Source: Aedes albopictus (lineage: Eukaryota; Arthropoda; Insecta; Diptera; Culicidae). From it: a stretch of 64,000 nucleotides of DNA. Below are positions 10,151 through 23,430 of the stretch, one piece after another. The stretch lies in NCBI RefSeq assembly GCF_035046485.1, contig NC_085138.1, forward strand, positions 331,868,421 to 331,932,420, read 5' to 3'. A program made the translations under genes and the position numbers. Every line of letters begins with the position of its first letter. Positions within the stretch are counted from its first letter, which is position 1. The notes beneath the pieces were generated by a model. That model had not been told where the DNA came from. It saw only the letters and a program-made list of their open reading frames with translations, and did not search any database.

Positions 10151-12204
10151 CGGGAAGGTTTTGTTTGTGTCGCTAAAAAAAGTAATTTAGCGTAGAATTA
10201 ACTGAGTCATAGCGGAGTATGGTCAAAACAGAAATTCATACCGAATTCACCCAATACCCTTTTCTGCACGTAATCGTACAACAAGGTTGATACTAATTTG
10301 CTATTACATCACATTGGGAAAAAAAAATAAAAAGCTTCATGAAATGTATCTTTACATTACATTTACAAGTACACCCTGCCACTGTTCACTTGCCTTGAAT
10401 TACACACATGCCGTACGCTGTTCACTTTCCCCCACGTGGAAACCATATTAATTAACCCACTTTAAATCCGTAAGGGCATAAGCACAATAATGCTCGTTCC
10501 CCAGCCGGGCCGCAATCCGGAGCGAAAACGTTTTCCCACAATTGTCACCTAATCTTTTAATGCATAATCACTTACTTCCCACCGCCCGTTGTAGTTGTTG
10601 GTCGTTGCGTTTTCGCCGCCGTCGCCGCGGCCACCGCGGCGCATTCATTTGGGGCTTCCTCCCCTCCACTGCACTGACTGCTGGCATTATTGCTGCATTG
10701 CTAGCTGGAAATGCAATTCCAGCGGCGTACGAGCAAAAGCCGCATAAACGAACCTCTCCCGGTAACGAAAGCCAAACATAATTACGGAGCACTCCAATTA
10801 AGCAGGGGTCGCGCAGTTTCGGTCGGTTTTTATTCGTGTGATGTTGCACCGACCAACAGCAGCAGCAGCGCCCAGCTTATGCACCAAAACTTCCAGCTTG
10901 AAACAACTGCCCCTGCTAGTAGAGTTACGAACAACCTACCATAGCAACCAGAAAGTCCAGACGAAATTGGCTCGCAAAAAAAGAGGCAAACAAATGCTTC
11001 TCTAACTGCACCGTCGTTTGTATGTGAAAATAATTTACCATAAATACAATGACTTTTATTCACACATTTGCTCTGCTCCAAATACCACTTCATGTGAATG
11101 AAACGGATCCCATTCCATGGCGAAAAAAGTGTTCCTGCAATCAAAGTGCATCTCTGCCGGGTCTGTTCGCTGCAACTGGGTTTATGTAGCTGGATGGTAC
11201 ATACATGTGACTCTCGAGTCGTTGTTGTTTTTTTTTTCGCCACCAAAAGAGACACAAATCGCTTCCCCGCTGAAACCGAAAGAAGATTATTATTATAAAT
11301 GGCAATTCTTTCCATTTTTTCCGCGTTGGGCTTGCATGGTGATGGGGAAGGGTACCCAGGGATTGAGGGGATAAAGCGATGCTCTTTAAATGTAAACAAT
11401 TTTCATAACTACACCATTATTGTTATTTTTCTGCGGGATGCTAGCGAAGGCGAAGGACCAAAACCAGCCACTTGTACCAACTTTAGTGAAGAACGAGCTC
11501 ATCGTCACGCGCACGTGTGGTGTATAGCAGCAGTAGCAAGAGAAAGAGCTATGTAGCTACCAACAGTGTGCGACATAACCAACCAGTCACATACTTACCT
11601 ACGACGACACTTGGTACATACATATCTTGCAAGCAATCAACCAAACCGAAGTGGTTATGCTAATGCTTCTTTTCTTTATGTTGTCCCCAAAGCTACGGAT
11701 AAACGATGTTTCTTGTGCGGGAATCTTACATGATGTATGTAGGAGGATAGTTAACGACTTCGAATCGTACAGGTTTTTTTTAGCAATGTTTACATTTCCG
11801 TGTTTAAAGTACACTGTTGGTAACTCCAATGGAACCTAATGATTTGTACTAAGATTCCAAATACTATTTATCGCCCTAAGAATCAAAACCTTACCTCTAG
11901 AGTGTCTCAAATTTTTGAAAATTCTACTCACTAGCTCAGGTGAGAATTTCAGAATTTCTAGTTCTGCAATTTTCGGAAGTAATAATCATAAATACATGAT
12001 TAAAAAAATACAGAAGTAATCACGATAAAACTGCCGGAGAAAAAGGCAAAATAACTAAAAAATAAATTGCTGAAATAATTTCAAAGGAATAGCGATTGAA
12101 TTTATAGAAAAAATCTAAAAAAAATGCTGATTTAATTCCAATGATACTACCGCAGAAATAAAGAAAAAAAAAACATTTTCCTTCGGCATTTCTTAAAGAT
12201 ATGG
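10151..12204. other. Unique, locally GC-rich block; no gene recognised
   Basis: There are no obvious repeats. Overlapping ORFs on both strands (for example 10830-11399 minus, 11117-11374 plus) carry no domain I recognise and largely shadow each other. GCN/CAG-rich stretches at 10600-10680 and 10855-10870 resemble mosquito UTR or regulatory DNA. It could hold an untranslated exon or enhancer; sequence alone does not decide. Confidence 0.4.
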
Positions 12205-12295
12205 CCATACTGAGGTCTAGTGAATACGGAGTCGTGGGTTCTCAAAAGTACGCGACTTTTTTTTTACAAATTCATCTGCTTATTTGTCAATTAGC
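12205..12295 (+). repeat. SINE family 2 relic
   Basis: GGAGTCGTGGGTTCTCAAAA (B-box-like) followed by ACAAATTCATCTGCTTATTT and GTCAATTAG matches the 3' half of the family 2 SINEs. The A-box half is unclear. Confidence 0.45.
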
Positions 12296-12339
12296 GACAG
12301 TCTGTGCCTTCTAATTAATAACAAGTATTTTCCATACAT

Positions 12340-14290
12340 TCCTATAGGATTTCCTTAGAGATTTCTTTATAGTAATACCTCCTAGGATTTCTCTGAAAAT
12401 TCCAATTATTCTCGAAATTCGTCAAGGGATTCCTCTAAAGATGTCTATTGGGACTTCTTCAGCTGGAATTCCTTGAAGAAGGCGAAGATGAGTTCCAGGA
12501 GTAATACCATGATTGATTTCTAGAGTAATCCATGTATAAAAACTCTGGAGGAATTCCTGGATGAGTCTTTCGAAAAATCCCTGGAAGAATCAAAGGCATT
12601 TCTGGAAATATCCTAGGAAAACTGCATAGAAGAATAGAAGCACAGTAAGAATTTCTGGAGGAAACCTAGGAGGCATTCCTGAAACAAAGCAGCAGAAATC
12701 GTTTATAGAATCTCAGGAGGAAATCCTGGAAGCAAGTCAAGAGGAGTTCCTGGAGGAATCCAATGAGAAATATTTGAAGAAATCTCAGGAAAAAAAATCG
12801 TTTAGCATGTCCAGGAGGAAACACCGAAGGTACATACTTCTGCTAGGCCCCAGGAAGATTGCCTGGAATATTTCCAGCAAATTTTTGAAGGAATTCCCAG
12901 AGAAATTCTTTGAAAAATCGCTAGAAAAATTCTGGACGGCATTCAGTAGAATTTCTGCAGGAGTCCTAGGAGGAATTGCTGGAAGAACCACAGGAGGAGT
13001 TGTTTGAGGTATTCTTGGAGGCAGACCAAAAGCAGTTTCTGCGAGAATTCCATGAGAAAGTTCTGGAGGAATCTTTGGATAAAATCTCTGAATGAATTCC
13101 TGGATGAGTTCTTGGAGAAATTCCTGGTAGAACAACCAAAGGAATTTCTGCAAGAATTTCAGGAAGATTGCCTGGAAAGATCTCAGCAAAAAAGCCAGGA
13201 GAAAGCTCTAGAAGAATCCGTAGCATAATTTCAGAAGTATTACAGTTAGAATTTCTGGAGGATGAATAGCTGGAAGATCCGCTGGAATTGCTTGAGGAAT
13301 CCCAGCTGTAATATCGGGAGGCTTTCCTAGAATTTCGGGAGGTATCATAGAAGTAATTTCTAAAGAAATCCTACAATCAGAAATGCCGGGGGTATCCTAA
13401 GAGAAGTTTCTCTAATAAATGCCTGGAGAAATAAATACAATTCTGCTAGAAAGAATCGGTAGAAGAATATTGGAGGAATCCCTGATGGAATCGCAGGAGG
13501 AATTGCTGGAGGAATCTCCGAAAGATTTTCCGAAAGTATTACAGTAAGTATGTTTGCCAGGAGAAATCCCTAGAAGTATTTCTAAAGGAGTCCTGATGAG
13601 AGTTGCTTGAAGAATTCCAGCAGAAATTCATGGAGGAAGTTCTTGGAGAAATCCCCTGTGGAATTTCTGGAAGAACCTCTGGAGAAAGTCCTGGATAAAT
13701 CCTTGAAGAAATCTCTGGAAGTATCACCGAACGGATTTTTAGAAAAACCCCAGGGAGATGTTCCGGAAGAATTTCCCAAGTAGAAATCCTAAAGGTACAA
13801 TAGTAAGAATTATTGGAGGAGTTCTAAGAGAAATTGCTGGACGAATCACAGCAGGAGTTGCTTTAGGAATCTTAGCCTATGTATAACCTCCTGGAGGATT
13901 TCCATGAGAAATTTCTGAAAGAATCTCTGACTAAAATCTCTTAAGGAATTCCTGGAAGAATCACCAGAGGAACTTCTGAACGGATCCCAGGAAGATTGTC
14001 TGGAATAAACTCACCAGGAATTCGTGAAGGAATGCCAATAGAAATTTTTAGAGGATCCTATAGAAAAAATCCGAGAAGTATCCAAGTAATAATTTTCAAA
14101 GATATCCTAGGAGAAATTGCTGGATCAATCTCTGCAGAAATGTCTAGTATGTACAACTCCATTAGGACTGCCTGGAAAATCCTAAGGAAAGTTTATTGGT
14201 TAAATATCGGGAGGAATTCATAAAGGAAACCTAGAGAAAACACTGTATCAATAGATAGAGGTATTTCTGGAGGAATTCATGGAGAAGTAT
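12340..14290. repeat. Degenerate short-unit satellite, type S1
   Basis: Nearly 2 kb is made of imperfect units resembling CCTGGAGGAATT / TCTGGAAGAATCC. Before about 12480 the units read on the opposite strand (TTCCTATAGGATTTCC); after that they read forward, so the block has an internal strand switch. ORFs across it (for example 12785-13189 minus, rich in I, L, P, F) are translations of the repeat, not genes. Confidence 0.85.
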
Positions 14291-14394
14291 GTTGATTGTT
14301 CTTACCAATATCCAAAACGCCAAAACGTACAATAGGTATATAAGTAATTCCAGGTGTGCAAAGTATTGTTCAAATGTGCCATTGATAAATATAG

Positions 14395-15296
14395 GAATTT
14401 TTGTGTGAAGTTCAAATTTTAGGTGACTATCAAGGCAAAATTCTAGGGTGTGCCAAATTTGTTCTAGGGGTTGCCAGGAAGCCCTGGAACCCCCCCTAGC
14501 TCCGCCAATGCCAGGTAGACTGAGCCAGCTTCCAAGCGCAGGTTGTAGCCTGGCTTGATAGCAACCCTACGGAAAACATCATAGACCTCTCTATCCTCTT
14601 CGGCTAAGCAGCAATGTAATTGATTCTCTGAAACTGTCCCAACCCGGGCTGAAAGGCGATGTTCTGATGAACAGAAGAGATGAAGAGTTCGGTCAAGGCC
14701 CGAAGGAAAAGCCTAAGGCGCTTGAAACTACTGTGAACTGCTCAGACAATCAATTTGCACGTACAGTGAAGTTTATGACCGCGTTATACGTACTTTTATG
14801 CGGTAACGTAGCTTCGCATAAGATGCAGTAAAAATGCCTTATGCGTAGCAAAGTGAAGCCAATACGTGCATTGGCTCGACAACAATAACGCCATATGACT
14901 TGGAGCGATATCTTAGGCGATTTGCAGTGTGCACTATTACGATGAAATATAGTATCTTATGCGAATTAATAATATTTAAAAAAACACAATTCTTGTCACC
15001 ACAGTGTCGAACTAATTAAACTTTTGGATTAAACAGCCACACTTTATACTCAACCCCATTTTTCATTATAGTTATCAGGGCTACAAACAAAAATGAATAC
15101 TAAGTAATTAAAATTTTGGTTGTTTACTTTCTTGTAACACTGAATTGGCACTGGTACTAGGAATCCTTGGAATCCAAACCAGGAATCCTTCCAAGTAACT
15201 TAACAGGTATGTCCCCAATATTTATTTTTCAATAAATCATACAGGATAGCTTCAGAAATTGCCTCAGAATTTTTTGTCAAAACAAGCTTTATAAAA
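14395..15296. other. Mixed repeat ends, no gene
   Basis: CCCCCCCTAGCTCCGCCA near 14490-14510 resembles a transposon end. CGCATAAG...CTTATGCG inverted motifs lie at 14815-14860. The rest shows nothing I can name. Confidence 0.35.
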
Positions 15297-15501
15297 GTAA
15301 GTAAAAATAAAATCGCGTTAAGTACTGTTTCTTTGAATTCCACTATGAATTTGCATCCTTTGGCAGATACGTATTTCGACTCAAGTACAAGACACTGAAG
15401 ACGACCTTACATTTGAGGTCGAAATACGTATCTGTCAAAGGATGCAAATTCATAGTGGAATTCAAAGGAACAGTACTTAACGCAATTTTCTTTTTACTTA
15501 C
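15297..15501. mobile_element. Fold-back MITE, same family as 1408-1649
   Basis: The arms run from GTAAGTAAAAATAAAATCGC at 15297 to the complementary CTTTTTACTTAC at 15501. They include CTTTGAATTCCACTATG and TTGGCAGATACGTATTTCGA. The inner motif matches the element at 1408-1649. It directly abuts the 3' side of the decayed LINE that follows. Confidence 0.8.
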
Positions 15502-15502
15502 A

Positions 15503-16925
15503 GATATTCCCCTAACAAGCCCAGATTAATCCTCCATCCTCGGCCGCGCCCAATGCTCGCCAGGTCACGCTCCACCTTGTCCGCCAATCGTGCTCTCTGC
15601 GCTCCACGCCTTCTTGTGCCAACCGGATCAGTTGCAAACACCAGCTTTGCAGGGTTGTTGTCCGGCATTCTTGCAACCGTATCCTTCCGGCTTTGGCCAC
15701 CTTCTGGGTGCTGGGTTCGCCGTAAAATGCAGTGAACTCGTGGTTCATCCTTCTCCGCCACACACCGTTCTCCTGCACACTGCCGAAGATCGTCCTTAGC
15801 ACGCGTCGCTCGAAAACTCCGAGTGCTTGAAGGTCCTCCTCGAGCATGGTCCATGTCTCGTGCCCGTAGAAGACCACTGGTCTTATTAGCATTTTGTACA
15901 TGGTGCATTTGGTACGATGGTGAATCTTTTTTGAACGCGGTTTCTTCTAGAGCCCGTACTAGGCCCGACTTCCGCTGATGATGCGCTCCTGTATTTCACG
16001 ACTCACGTTGTTGTCAGCCGTCAGTAAGGATCCGTGGTAGACGAATTCCTCCACCACCTCGAAAGTATCCCCGTCTATCGTAACATTGCTGCCAAGGCTT
16101 GTCCTGTCTCGCTCAGTCCCACCTACCAGCATGCACTTTGTCTTAGCCGCATTCACCACCAGTCCGACCTTTGCTGCTTCGCGTTTCAGGCAGGTGTACA
16201 GCGTTCCAAATGTTTTTGCAATAATGTCCATGTCGTCCGCAAAGCACACAAATTGACCGGATTTTGTGAAAATCGTTCCCCGGCTATTGAGCCCGGCTCG
16301 TCGCATCACACTTTTCAGAGCGATGTTGAAGAGTAGGCATGAGAGTCCATCACCTTGTCGCAGTCCCCGGCGAGATTCGAATGAACTGGATAGTTCACCC
16401 GAAACCCTTACGCAGTTTTGCATACCGTCCATCGTTGCTCTCATCTGTCTAGTCAGCTTCCCAGGAAAGCCGTTTTCGTCCATGATTTTCCATAGTTCTA
16501 CGCGGTCGATACTGTCGTATGCCGCTTTGAAGTCGATGAACAGGTGATGCGTTGGGACCTGGTATTCACGGCATTTCTGGAGGATTTGCCATACGGTAAA
16601 GATCTGGTCCGTTGTCGACCGGCCGTCGAAGAAGCCGGCTTGATAACTTCCCACGAACTCATTCGTTTTAGGTGACAGACGACGGAAGATGATCTGGGTT
16701 AGCACTTTCTAGGCAGCATTCAAAATAGTGATCGCCTTGAAGTTCTCTCGTTTCTTCCGTTGCCGTGGGCTCCCGTGCCTACATTCTCCACGCCGTTTAG
16801 GTGCTGGTCGAAATGCTGCTTCCACCTTTCGATCACCTCACGTCCGTCCGTCAAGAGGCCTCCGTCCGAAGCCGTTGCGGGATGTGTTGAGCTTCTGATA
16901 GAAGCTCATCTTATGGAAAGCAAAT
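15503..16925 (-). pseudogene. Decayed non-LTR retrotransposon (RT and C-terminal region)
   Basis: Minus-strand reading. A pre-RT segment (DGREVIERWKQHFDQHLNG, about 16810-16880) is followed, after an apparent internal deletion near 16720, by RT motifs YQAGFFDGRSTTDQIF, IDFKAAYDSIDR, RRGLRQGDGLSCLLFN and the catalytic VCFADDMDII (about 16222-16251). The C-terminal part continues at 15512-15901 (ETWTMLEEDLQALGVFERRV) and shifts frame near 15690. It lacks the endonuclease. The family is of the insect RTE/LOA-like type, which I cannot settle without alignment. It is a dead copy. Confidence 0.85.
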
Positions 16926-19900
16926 AGCTCCAGCCACGTCAAGGCAGGAATTTGATGTACAGGCTTCCAATTTCCAATTCCACAACAGTTACCCACCGTT
17001 GGTCATCGGCACCAGTGAAATCCAAAATGCTTTTCCCCGTTGTAGCCAATCGGTGCCACCCATCTTCAACCTACAGTGCGTCCAAAGATCCACCAACCAA
17101 CAGCGAGCGAAACCAGATCCCAGACCGTAAACCAATCTCATTTCTTAAATGTCACTCGTGATATCGGTTTTTATGCTCACTTGTTTATTTTATTAAATCG
17201 TGCCAGCGCTGTTTTCAATAAATTAGCTAATCTCTCTCCCTACGAGCAAACGAGCACAACAGCACCGAAGAATAAAACGAGAACCCAGGAGGACGGCGAT
17301 GGGTTGATGGGCGTGCTGGTAGGGAGGAAATCGGTATTAAATGGAACGTAACCAGCTTAATCTCGCATTTTACCTCGCTGGCTGTCCCGCGGTCAAAGCA
17401 ACGAGCTTCAATTGCAAGGTAAGGTAAATAAAAGCTCACGAACGAACGAACGACGATCCTCGAGACCAATTCCGTTCGATCATAAGCTTGTGAAGTGCAT
17501 GTTGCATCAGCAAGTACAGGGCACCACCGCACCGCACCGTGGGTAACCAAGCTGTGCTGCCACCCCTTCTCGCATCAGCCTAGCCTGGATACCGATCGAC
17601 GTGTATTTATGTAGTCATTTCTATGCTCTGACTGCTTGCTCTGGATTGCGCGTATTGATGGGGAGGAGGGGCTGGGGTAATCAACCGCACAACTAGGAGG
17701 GCACACGATTAGGGCGGGCTGTAATAAAGTGACGGTTTGCATTTCCAACCATCAAACCGGTCTGAGTTGGAGCGAGTTGCCAACCTGTGCGATGGAAGAA
17801 ACATTGAGCGCACTCAGGAGTGTGGAAGCATACCTAAACCAGATTTCCGAATTGAAATCACGCCGACTGAACCGGGGGTACGGTGAAGGAGCGCCAAAAA
17901 CACGGTCCACTGCCATTTCTCCGCCGGAGGGTGGGTACCTCACGACGACACGAGGACTCCGGGCAAAAAGACAGAAGGGGAACCGTTTGTTCTTGATTTC
18001 CAAATGCTTCGAAGCTCTGTTGAAGAACCTGTGCTTCCAAGAGTGGAACAACTCGTCTGAATGATTTAGATACACAACATGCACTAAAATTGCGGCCAGC
18101 CAGCAGTTGCACCGTAGGTCGCTTGTCATTGCACTAAACAACATTGGGAAATATTGGATGGATGTGACTGGTGGTGGATTCCCGCAACGACCGCAAGGTT
18201 AGCAGCTTCTTGTGCCGTTTTGTGTAACATCCAGCCACCAGCATCAACATCAACAAATAGCGAGTGCTGTTGGAGAGCATGCGGGAGAGGGCTTCAAATG
18301 GTGGAGCAAACGATTAAACCAGTTCAGGTTCTTGACTGTTGAACAGCTGCAAAGTGTGCTGCGGTCCGGAGATCGTGAGAATGGGTGATTAGGTTGCGTT
18401 AGATGCAAAGGTGCTTTGTACCACTTGGATGAAAAGGATATTGATTGTATACAATTGAATTTTTCCAATTGATTGTTGCTACATACATAAGTACTAGTTT
18501 TGAAAAATCGTACATTTTAAAGACGATTATAAATAAATGCTCTTTTGAATGACACAGCAACAGTTTTCTTATTTGCCTCACCGTCAGCTGGTAATATTCA
18601 AAAGTTATAATCTGTTTGATATTGCTTACTCAAGAATGGTTATGAAATATACACTATAAAAAATTATAGACCGCTTGAAATATTAGATTTCACTTCCTTG
18701 ATTTCGGCATGTCTGAGCTAGCAGGAAATTACCTTACGATAAGAAACACCTGAAATGCTTGAAAAATAAGCTATCTGTAATCTAAATTCTACAACTCCTC
18801 TCCTATAATCCTTCAACAAATATCCTGCTGTGTGCCCCCGGCTACCGGGAAAACATCCTCCCAAACGGAACACACATTCAATACAACCTAACACGAGTTG
18901 ACACCCCGCGCTCTTCGATAACGAAAGGTGAGCAAAAAATTGGATTTGAATCAGCACCGCACCGCCGCGGCTGCAATAGCTTTTCGATTATCGAAAGAAT
19001 GATTTCCGATTTGTGAACACCGGATCAGTACACTGTGTACCAACCTACCTATACACATATCCCCTTCAGCTGTTCCTAGAGGCCTAAGCGGGTGTCAGTG
19101 TGAGATAAATTTGGCGGAATCGGCTTACCACACGTAGGAGTCTGTTGAGCCGGATTTTCCGAGGATTGATCCAGGAGATTCGTTGGGTTGAGATTGTGAG
19201 CTGAGAGGCAAAATCATTGGTTGCGTTTTTTTTTAAATATGCAAATGTATCGAGTTTAAATAGAATTGGAACAAGTTTAAATTCATATCAAGATACTTCG
19301 CAATTTATTATAAACGGTTTTAAAAAGGTTTTCCATATCACACTTTGATATTCCATAAACCCCAATTATCTGATTTCCGAAAAACATCCTAGTGATGAAG
19401 CAAAATGCCCTGCCGTACGATACACGATTGCAATATATTTTTTAAAGCACTCAGTTGAGCATTCAAAATTTTTCCAAAACGAATGTGACTATCCAATTGA
19501 CTGAAAAAATAAAATAAAATTGATTGACCGACCTTAGATGCTACTCCAGTATCGCCGAACCAGCTACAATCACACAAGAAACAAATGAAGTAGCTGCTTG
19601 GGACAAACAGGCATTTTCAGTGAGTGTTTAGTGATGGTCTTCCATTTTTTAGGCGATAAGTGCGTTTGCTACGCCAAGTTGATGGGCAATGTGGGACTAG
19701 GGAGGGAAGTGATCATTGCTATCGCTGATTGTTGACAAATGGTCATTTTTGGGATAGGGGTTCACGCATTGGTGCGTGAATGTCAGGTGTAAAGTGATAG
19801 ATTGAGCGATTACTGTGGGACGACACAGTTCGCTTGGTTGCATTACGTGTAGGCGTGCTGTTGAAGTTGGAAGGAATACAAACGGCTTTTTTTAATCTGT

Positions 19901-20654
19901 TTTTAGTTTAAGCGATGGCTATGAACATACGTTTATACGTGGGATAATATAGAGATGAGAGCAAAGAAAATGTAGATGAACTTTTAAATAATAGGAGGAA
20001 ATGGACAAGCAAGGGATTGCACCCAGGAGCTTCTGCATAGCTTATTTACACTAAATTGAGGTAATGGGTTCGTACGTTGAGTGAATCTTTGGAGACCAGA
20101 TCGAATTCTTGACAAATTCCATAGATTCCTTGAGAATATTGCAGAAACAATATGGAAAAATCCAAGGAGATCTTGAGTACAAAATAAGCCAGAAATTTGA
20201 TCAAGAACATGTCTCGGATTTCCGTTCAAATTGCTTCAACAGTTTATATTAGAATTTTCACATAGAAGAGCAGTACTGATTTCAATGTTTCGCTCAATCG
20301 CAAGGAATGGTTCTGATTGATAGATTCTGCTTTTAACACACTCCTTTTTCAGTACAAATCGGATTCTTTAACGAGAAAGTCAAGAAATGATACCGATATT
20401 AACCATGCATCGGAACCCTAATCCTTTCTGTCTCAAACAAGTGAACAGCGAATAAGAGATTAGGAATGTTAACCCATTTTTTCTTGTTTCAAGATCAGTC
20501 TCTGCCAGATCCAAACCGAGACCTATCACTTTTACCAAGGCATGACATGTAATAAGGACCAAAGTTTTTCCTTCGATTACTAAAATATGCTGTTCCACTA
20601 GTTGGAAGCAGTTAGGACTAGGGTTCCATTTGGTAGATCTTTCACCGCAACGCA
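16926..20654. other. Long unique block, no gene recognised
   Basis: There are few repeats. A 111-codon frame at 17729-18064 (plus) and a 130-codon frame on the opposite strand overlap the same DNA, and neither has a known motif. Inverted TTCGATAACGAAAG / TTCGATTATCGAAAG motifs occur at about 18914 and 18980. It may be intronic or regulatory DNA of a gene outside the window. Confidence 0.4.
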
Positions 20655-20659
20655 ACCCA

Positions 20660-20720
20660 AAAAGGTGACCTACCCACGCTACGGGCTCCGTTAAAGATCG
20701 AGCATATTTTAAACCCCCTC
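20660..20720 (-). repeat. R1-type 5' UTR fragment
   Basis: GGGCTCCGTTAAAGATCGAG followed by CAT...CCCCCTC matches 46220-46262, part of the 5' UTR of the R1 LINE (its plus-strand reading). The orientation is the same. No ORF follows, so this is a short fragment of a related element. Confidence 0.6.
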
Positions 20721-21179
20721 AACCTTTTCTTAATAGACAATGAATCTTTGGGGCCCTTTGCATTCCCTCTGAAACAGTTTCTTTGTACTTTCCTCTTTCT
20801 ATAATGACTGTATTAAAGCTTTTTGGAAGATTGTATAAAAAACCACATACGTGGTAAAAGGTCTCTCTTACTGGGGAGTTCGAGGGAGGCCTAAAATGTT
20901 CCATGGGGTTTGGGGGCGTCCATAAATGACGTAGCTTTTTTCAAGCGATTTTTACTACCCCCTCCCCCCTCGTAGCATTTCGTCACAAAATCAGATACCC
21001 CCCTCTATAAATGACGTAGCTTGTTAAACACCACCCCCCCCCTCCCATAACAAAATTTTCATGTAAAAAAAAACTCGAACTTAGCTCTGATCTCAATTTT
21101 AACATACAAGAATATTATAAAAGAACAACAATAGCAAGAAAACATTGCTGACTGCCAAGATCAGATCGACATGTCTTCC

Positions 21180-22320
21180 TTTTTAATTCCTCCAGCACTT
21201 CCTTTTGGGACTTCTCCATGGATTTTCTTTGGGATTCCGTTGGAGAATTCCTTCTTATTGTATTCCTTCAGGGGTTGCTTCAAAGATCCCTCCAATAATT
21301 CATTCCGGAGTTCCTTCTTAGATTCCTCCAAAAGCTCCTTCTGAGATTTCTCCAGCAGTTTTATTAAGGTTTTTCTAAAAGTTTATCCATGGTTTCCTTC
21401 AGGAGTTCTTCCAAGGTATTCTTCTTCCCTCTCTTTCATCAGCAGTTTCTTTGGACATCTCTACAGAGATGTTAACCGGAATTTCTTTTGAGATTCCATC
21501 AGAACTTCTTTCTGTGTTTCCTAAAGAAGTTCCTTTCGGGATTCCTCCAGGACTCCCTTCTGGATTCTTCTGGGATTCCTCGAGGACTCCCTTCTAGGAT
21601 TTATCCAGGATTTTTTTTCCCGGGACTCCTTCAGTAACTTTTTCCGGCATCTCTCCATTCACTCCATCCAGGATTCCTCCAGGATATCTTAGAATTCTGC
21701 GAGGAATCCCTTTACGTATTCCTCCCATAGTTGGCTCTGGAATTGCTCTAGGATTTTCTTTCTTAGATTTCACCAGGAGTTATATCCAGATAATCTTCTG
21801 TGATTCCCCAAAAGTTATTTTCGGGTTTCCTTCAGAAATTCCTTACGGGATTCTTTTAAGTATTTCTTTCGAGCTTTCTTCAGAAATTAAACCAGGAGTT
21901 CCTTCTGATTATCTACAAATATCTCCTTCTAAGATTCTTCCAGAAGCTTATTCAAGATTTCTCCAAAAGCATCATCATGAATTGCTCCAGATACTCCTCA
22001 CGGAATTTCTTTTGAAATTTCTCTTTTTCCTTTCAAGATTGTTGCAAGAGTTCCTTCTGAAAGCCTTCTGGAAGTTCCTTCAGGGATTCCTTCTGATATT
22101 CCTCCAGATCCTTTTGGAATGTTTTCAGAAGTTTTTTTCTGGGACTCCCAGTAGGAATTCCTGTGGAAATGTTATCCTTCTGCTGTTGGGGAAATCTGTA
22201 AAGAACACAATGAAAAATTCCTTACAAAGCTGGTAGTGGAGCTCCTTAAGAAATTGTTGGATGAATTCGTCGAGGAAGTCCTGTAGAAACTATATGAGGA
22301 ACTCCTGGAATAATGGCCTA
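21180..22320. repeat. S1 degenerate satellite, mostly reverse orientation
   Basis: Units such as TTCCTCCAGGATTCC and TTCTGGGATTCC fill the block. The last ~110 bp (22205-22315) switch to AGGAACTCCTGGAA. The predicted frames are repeat translations. Confidence 0.8.
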
Positions 22321-22549
22321 ATGCCAAAAACTTAGATAAATTTTCCTTTGTGACCTTAGCGGCGCGCAGTGCCCTATAGCAAGCAGCAAACTATTAGTCT
22401 TGAGTAGCATTTGAGTGAAATTGATTTTTGTCTGCAAACACAATACATTTTTCTTTACGTAGGATTTCAAAACCATTTTCTCAGATACAGTTGTTGCGTC
22501 CGATAGCTGCATGTCTTATGAAATGAATCCATTAATGTGAATGAAAAAA

Positions 22550-22829
22550 GGGCCTATATAGCCGAGGCGGTAAACGCACGGGTATTCAGCATGACCATGC
22601 TGAGGGTGACGGGTTCGATTCCCGGTCGGTCCAGGATCTTTTCGTAAAGGAAATTTCCTTGACTTCCTTGGGCATAGAGTATCTTCGTGCTTGCCACACG
22701 ATTTACGCATGCAAAATGGTCATTGGCAGAGGAAGCTCTCAGTTAATAACTGTGGAAGTGCTCATAGAACACTAAGCTGAGAAGCAGGCTTTGTCCCAGT
22801 GAGGACGTTACGCCAAGAAGAGAGAGAGA
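22550..22829 (+). mobile_element. SINE family 1 with 13-bp target duplication
   Basis: The head resembles a tRNA: A box TAGCCGAGGCGGTAAACGC and B box GGGTTCGATTCCCGG, with a paired acceptor-like end. The body ends in CACTAAGCTGAGAAGCAGG and an (AG)n tail. GTGAATGAAAAAA is duplicated at 22537-22549 and 22830-22842. A second copy in reverse lies at 36468-36751. Confidence 0.9.
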
Positions 22830-23059
22830 GTGAATGAAAAAAAAAATCATGCAATATTTTTTTTTATTTACTGGATAATGATACTTAATGCAAGTAAAAA
22901 TTTTATTAATTATGAAATATTTTTTTCAATAGGCCAAGTAGAAAGCTACGTAGTATATCATAAACCCCTACCCCCCTATCGTCACACTTCGTCACAAAAT
23001 CACAAACACCCCCCTCCCCCCCAAAAAGCTACGTCATTTATGGACGACCCCTTTCAAGG

Positions 23060-23425
23060 TGGTTTAGAGGCATTCCAATGCAAGGCGTGTTTCCGGGATT
23101 TTCAGGCTACTTTCAGGGAGCTTCAGGAGGTTTCAGAAGCATTCCAAGGATGTTCTAGGGTTCTCAGGAGATTCGAAAGTTGTTCTATGACGTTTCAAGG
23201 GCTTTTGAAGGCGTTTCTGAAGTATTGAGCATTTTAGAGGGTTTCAGGGCTTACAAGGGGTTTCCAGAAAAGTTTCAGAGGGCTTTAGGGTCGTTTCGGG
23301 GAGTTTTACGGGGTTTCATGAGCGTTCCATGAGTATTCCAGTAAGTTTCAGGGATCTTGGAAGGTTTCTAGAGGTTTCATAGGCGTTTTAGGAATGTTGA
23401 AGGAGGTTACAGAGGGTATCAGAGG
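23060..23425 (+). repeat. Degenerate satellite, type S2
   Basis: Imperfect units like GGGTTTCAGGGCGTTCCAG, quite different from S1. The frame at 22830-23228 is a translation of this repeat and its flank. Confidence 0.75.
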
Positions 23426-23430
23426 ATCCC

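Larger units (their letters stand above)
20913..23051. mobile_element. 2.1-kb TIR element with satellite and SINE inside
   Basis: The left end is GGGGCGTCCATAAATGACGT and the right end is the complementary ACGTCATTTATGGACGACCC. The C-rich sub-terminal tracts are also inverted (CCCCCTC...CGTCACAAAATCA on both sides). Between them lie an S1 satellite block and a SINE. No transposase is seen. Alternatively two solo ends flank unrelated DNA. Confidence 0.6.

Noticed and set aside
12785..13226. Open frames of 86-134 codons on the minus strand
   Set aside because: They are translations of the S1 satellite (repeating P-E-I-S-P-type residues) and occur in every frame.
18910..18995. Paired DREF-like regulatory sites (TTCGATAACGAA, TTCGATTATCGAA)
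   Set aside because: They do not match the TATCGATA core and have no promoter context.
22550..22635. A functional class-II tRNA gene
   Set aside because: The head resembles tRNA with good boxes, but it is fused to a SINE body, has a target duplication, and an almost identical second copy exists at 36468-36751.
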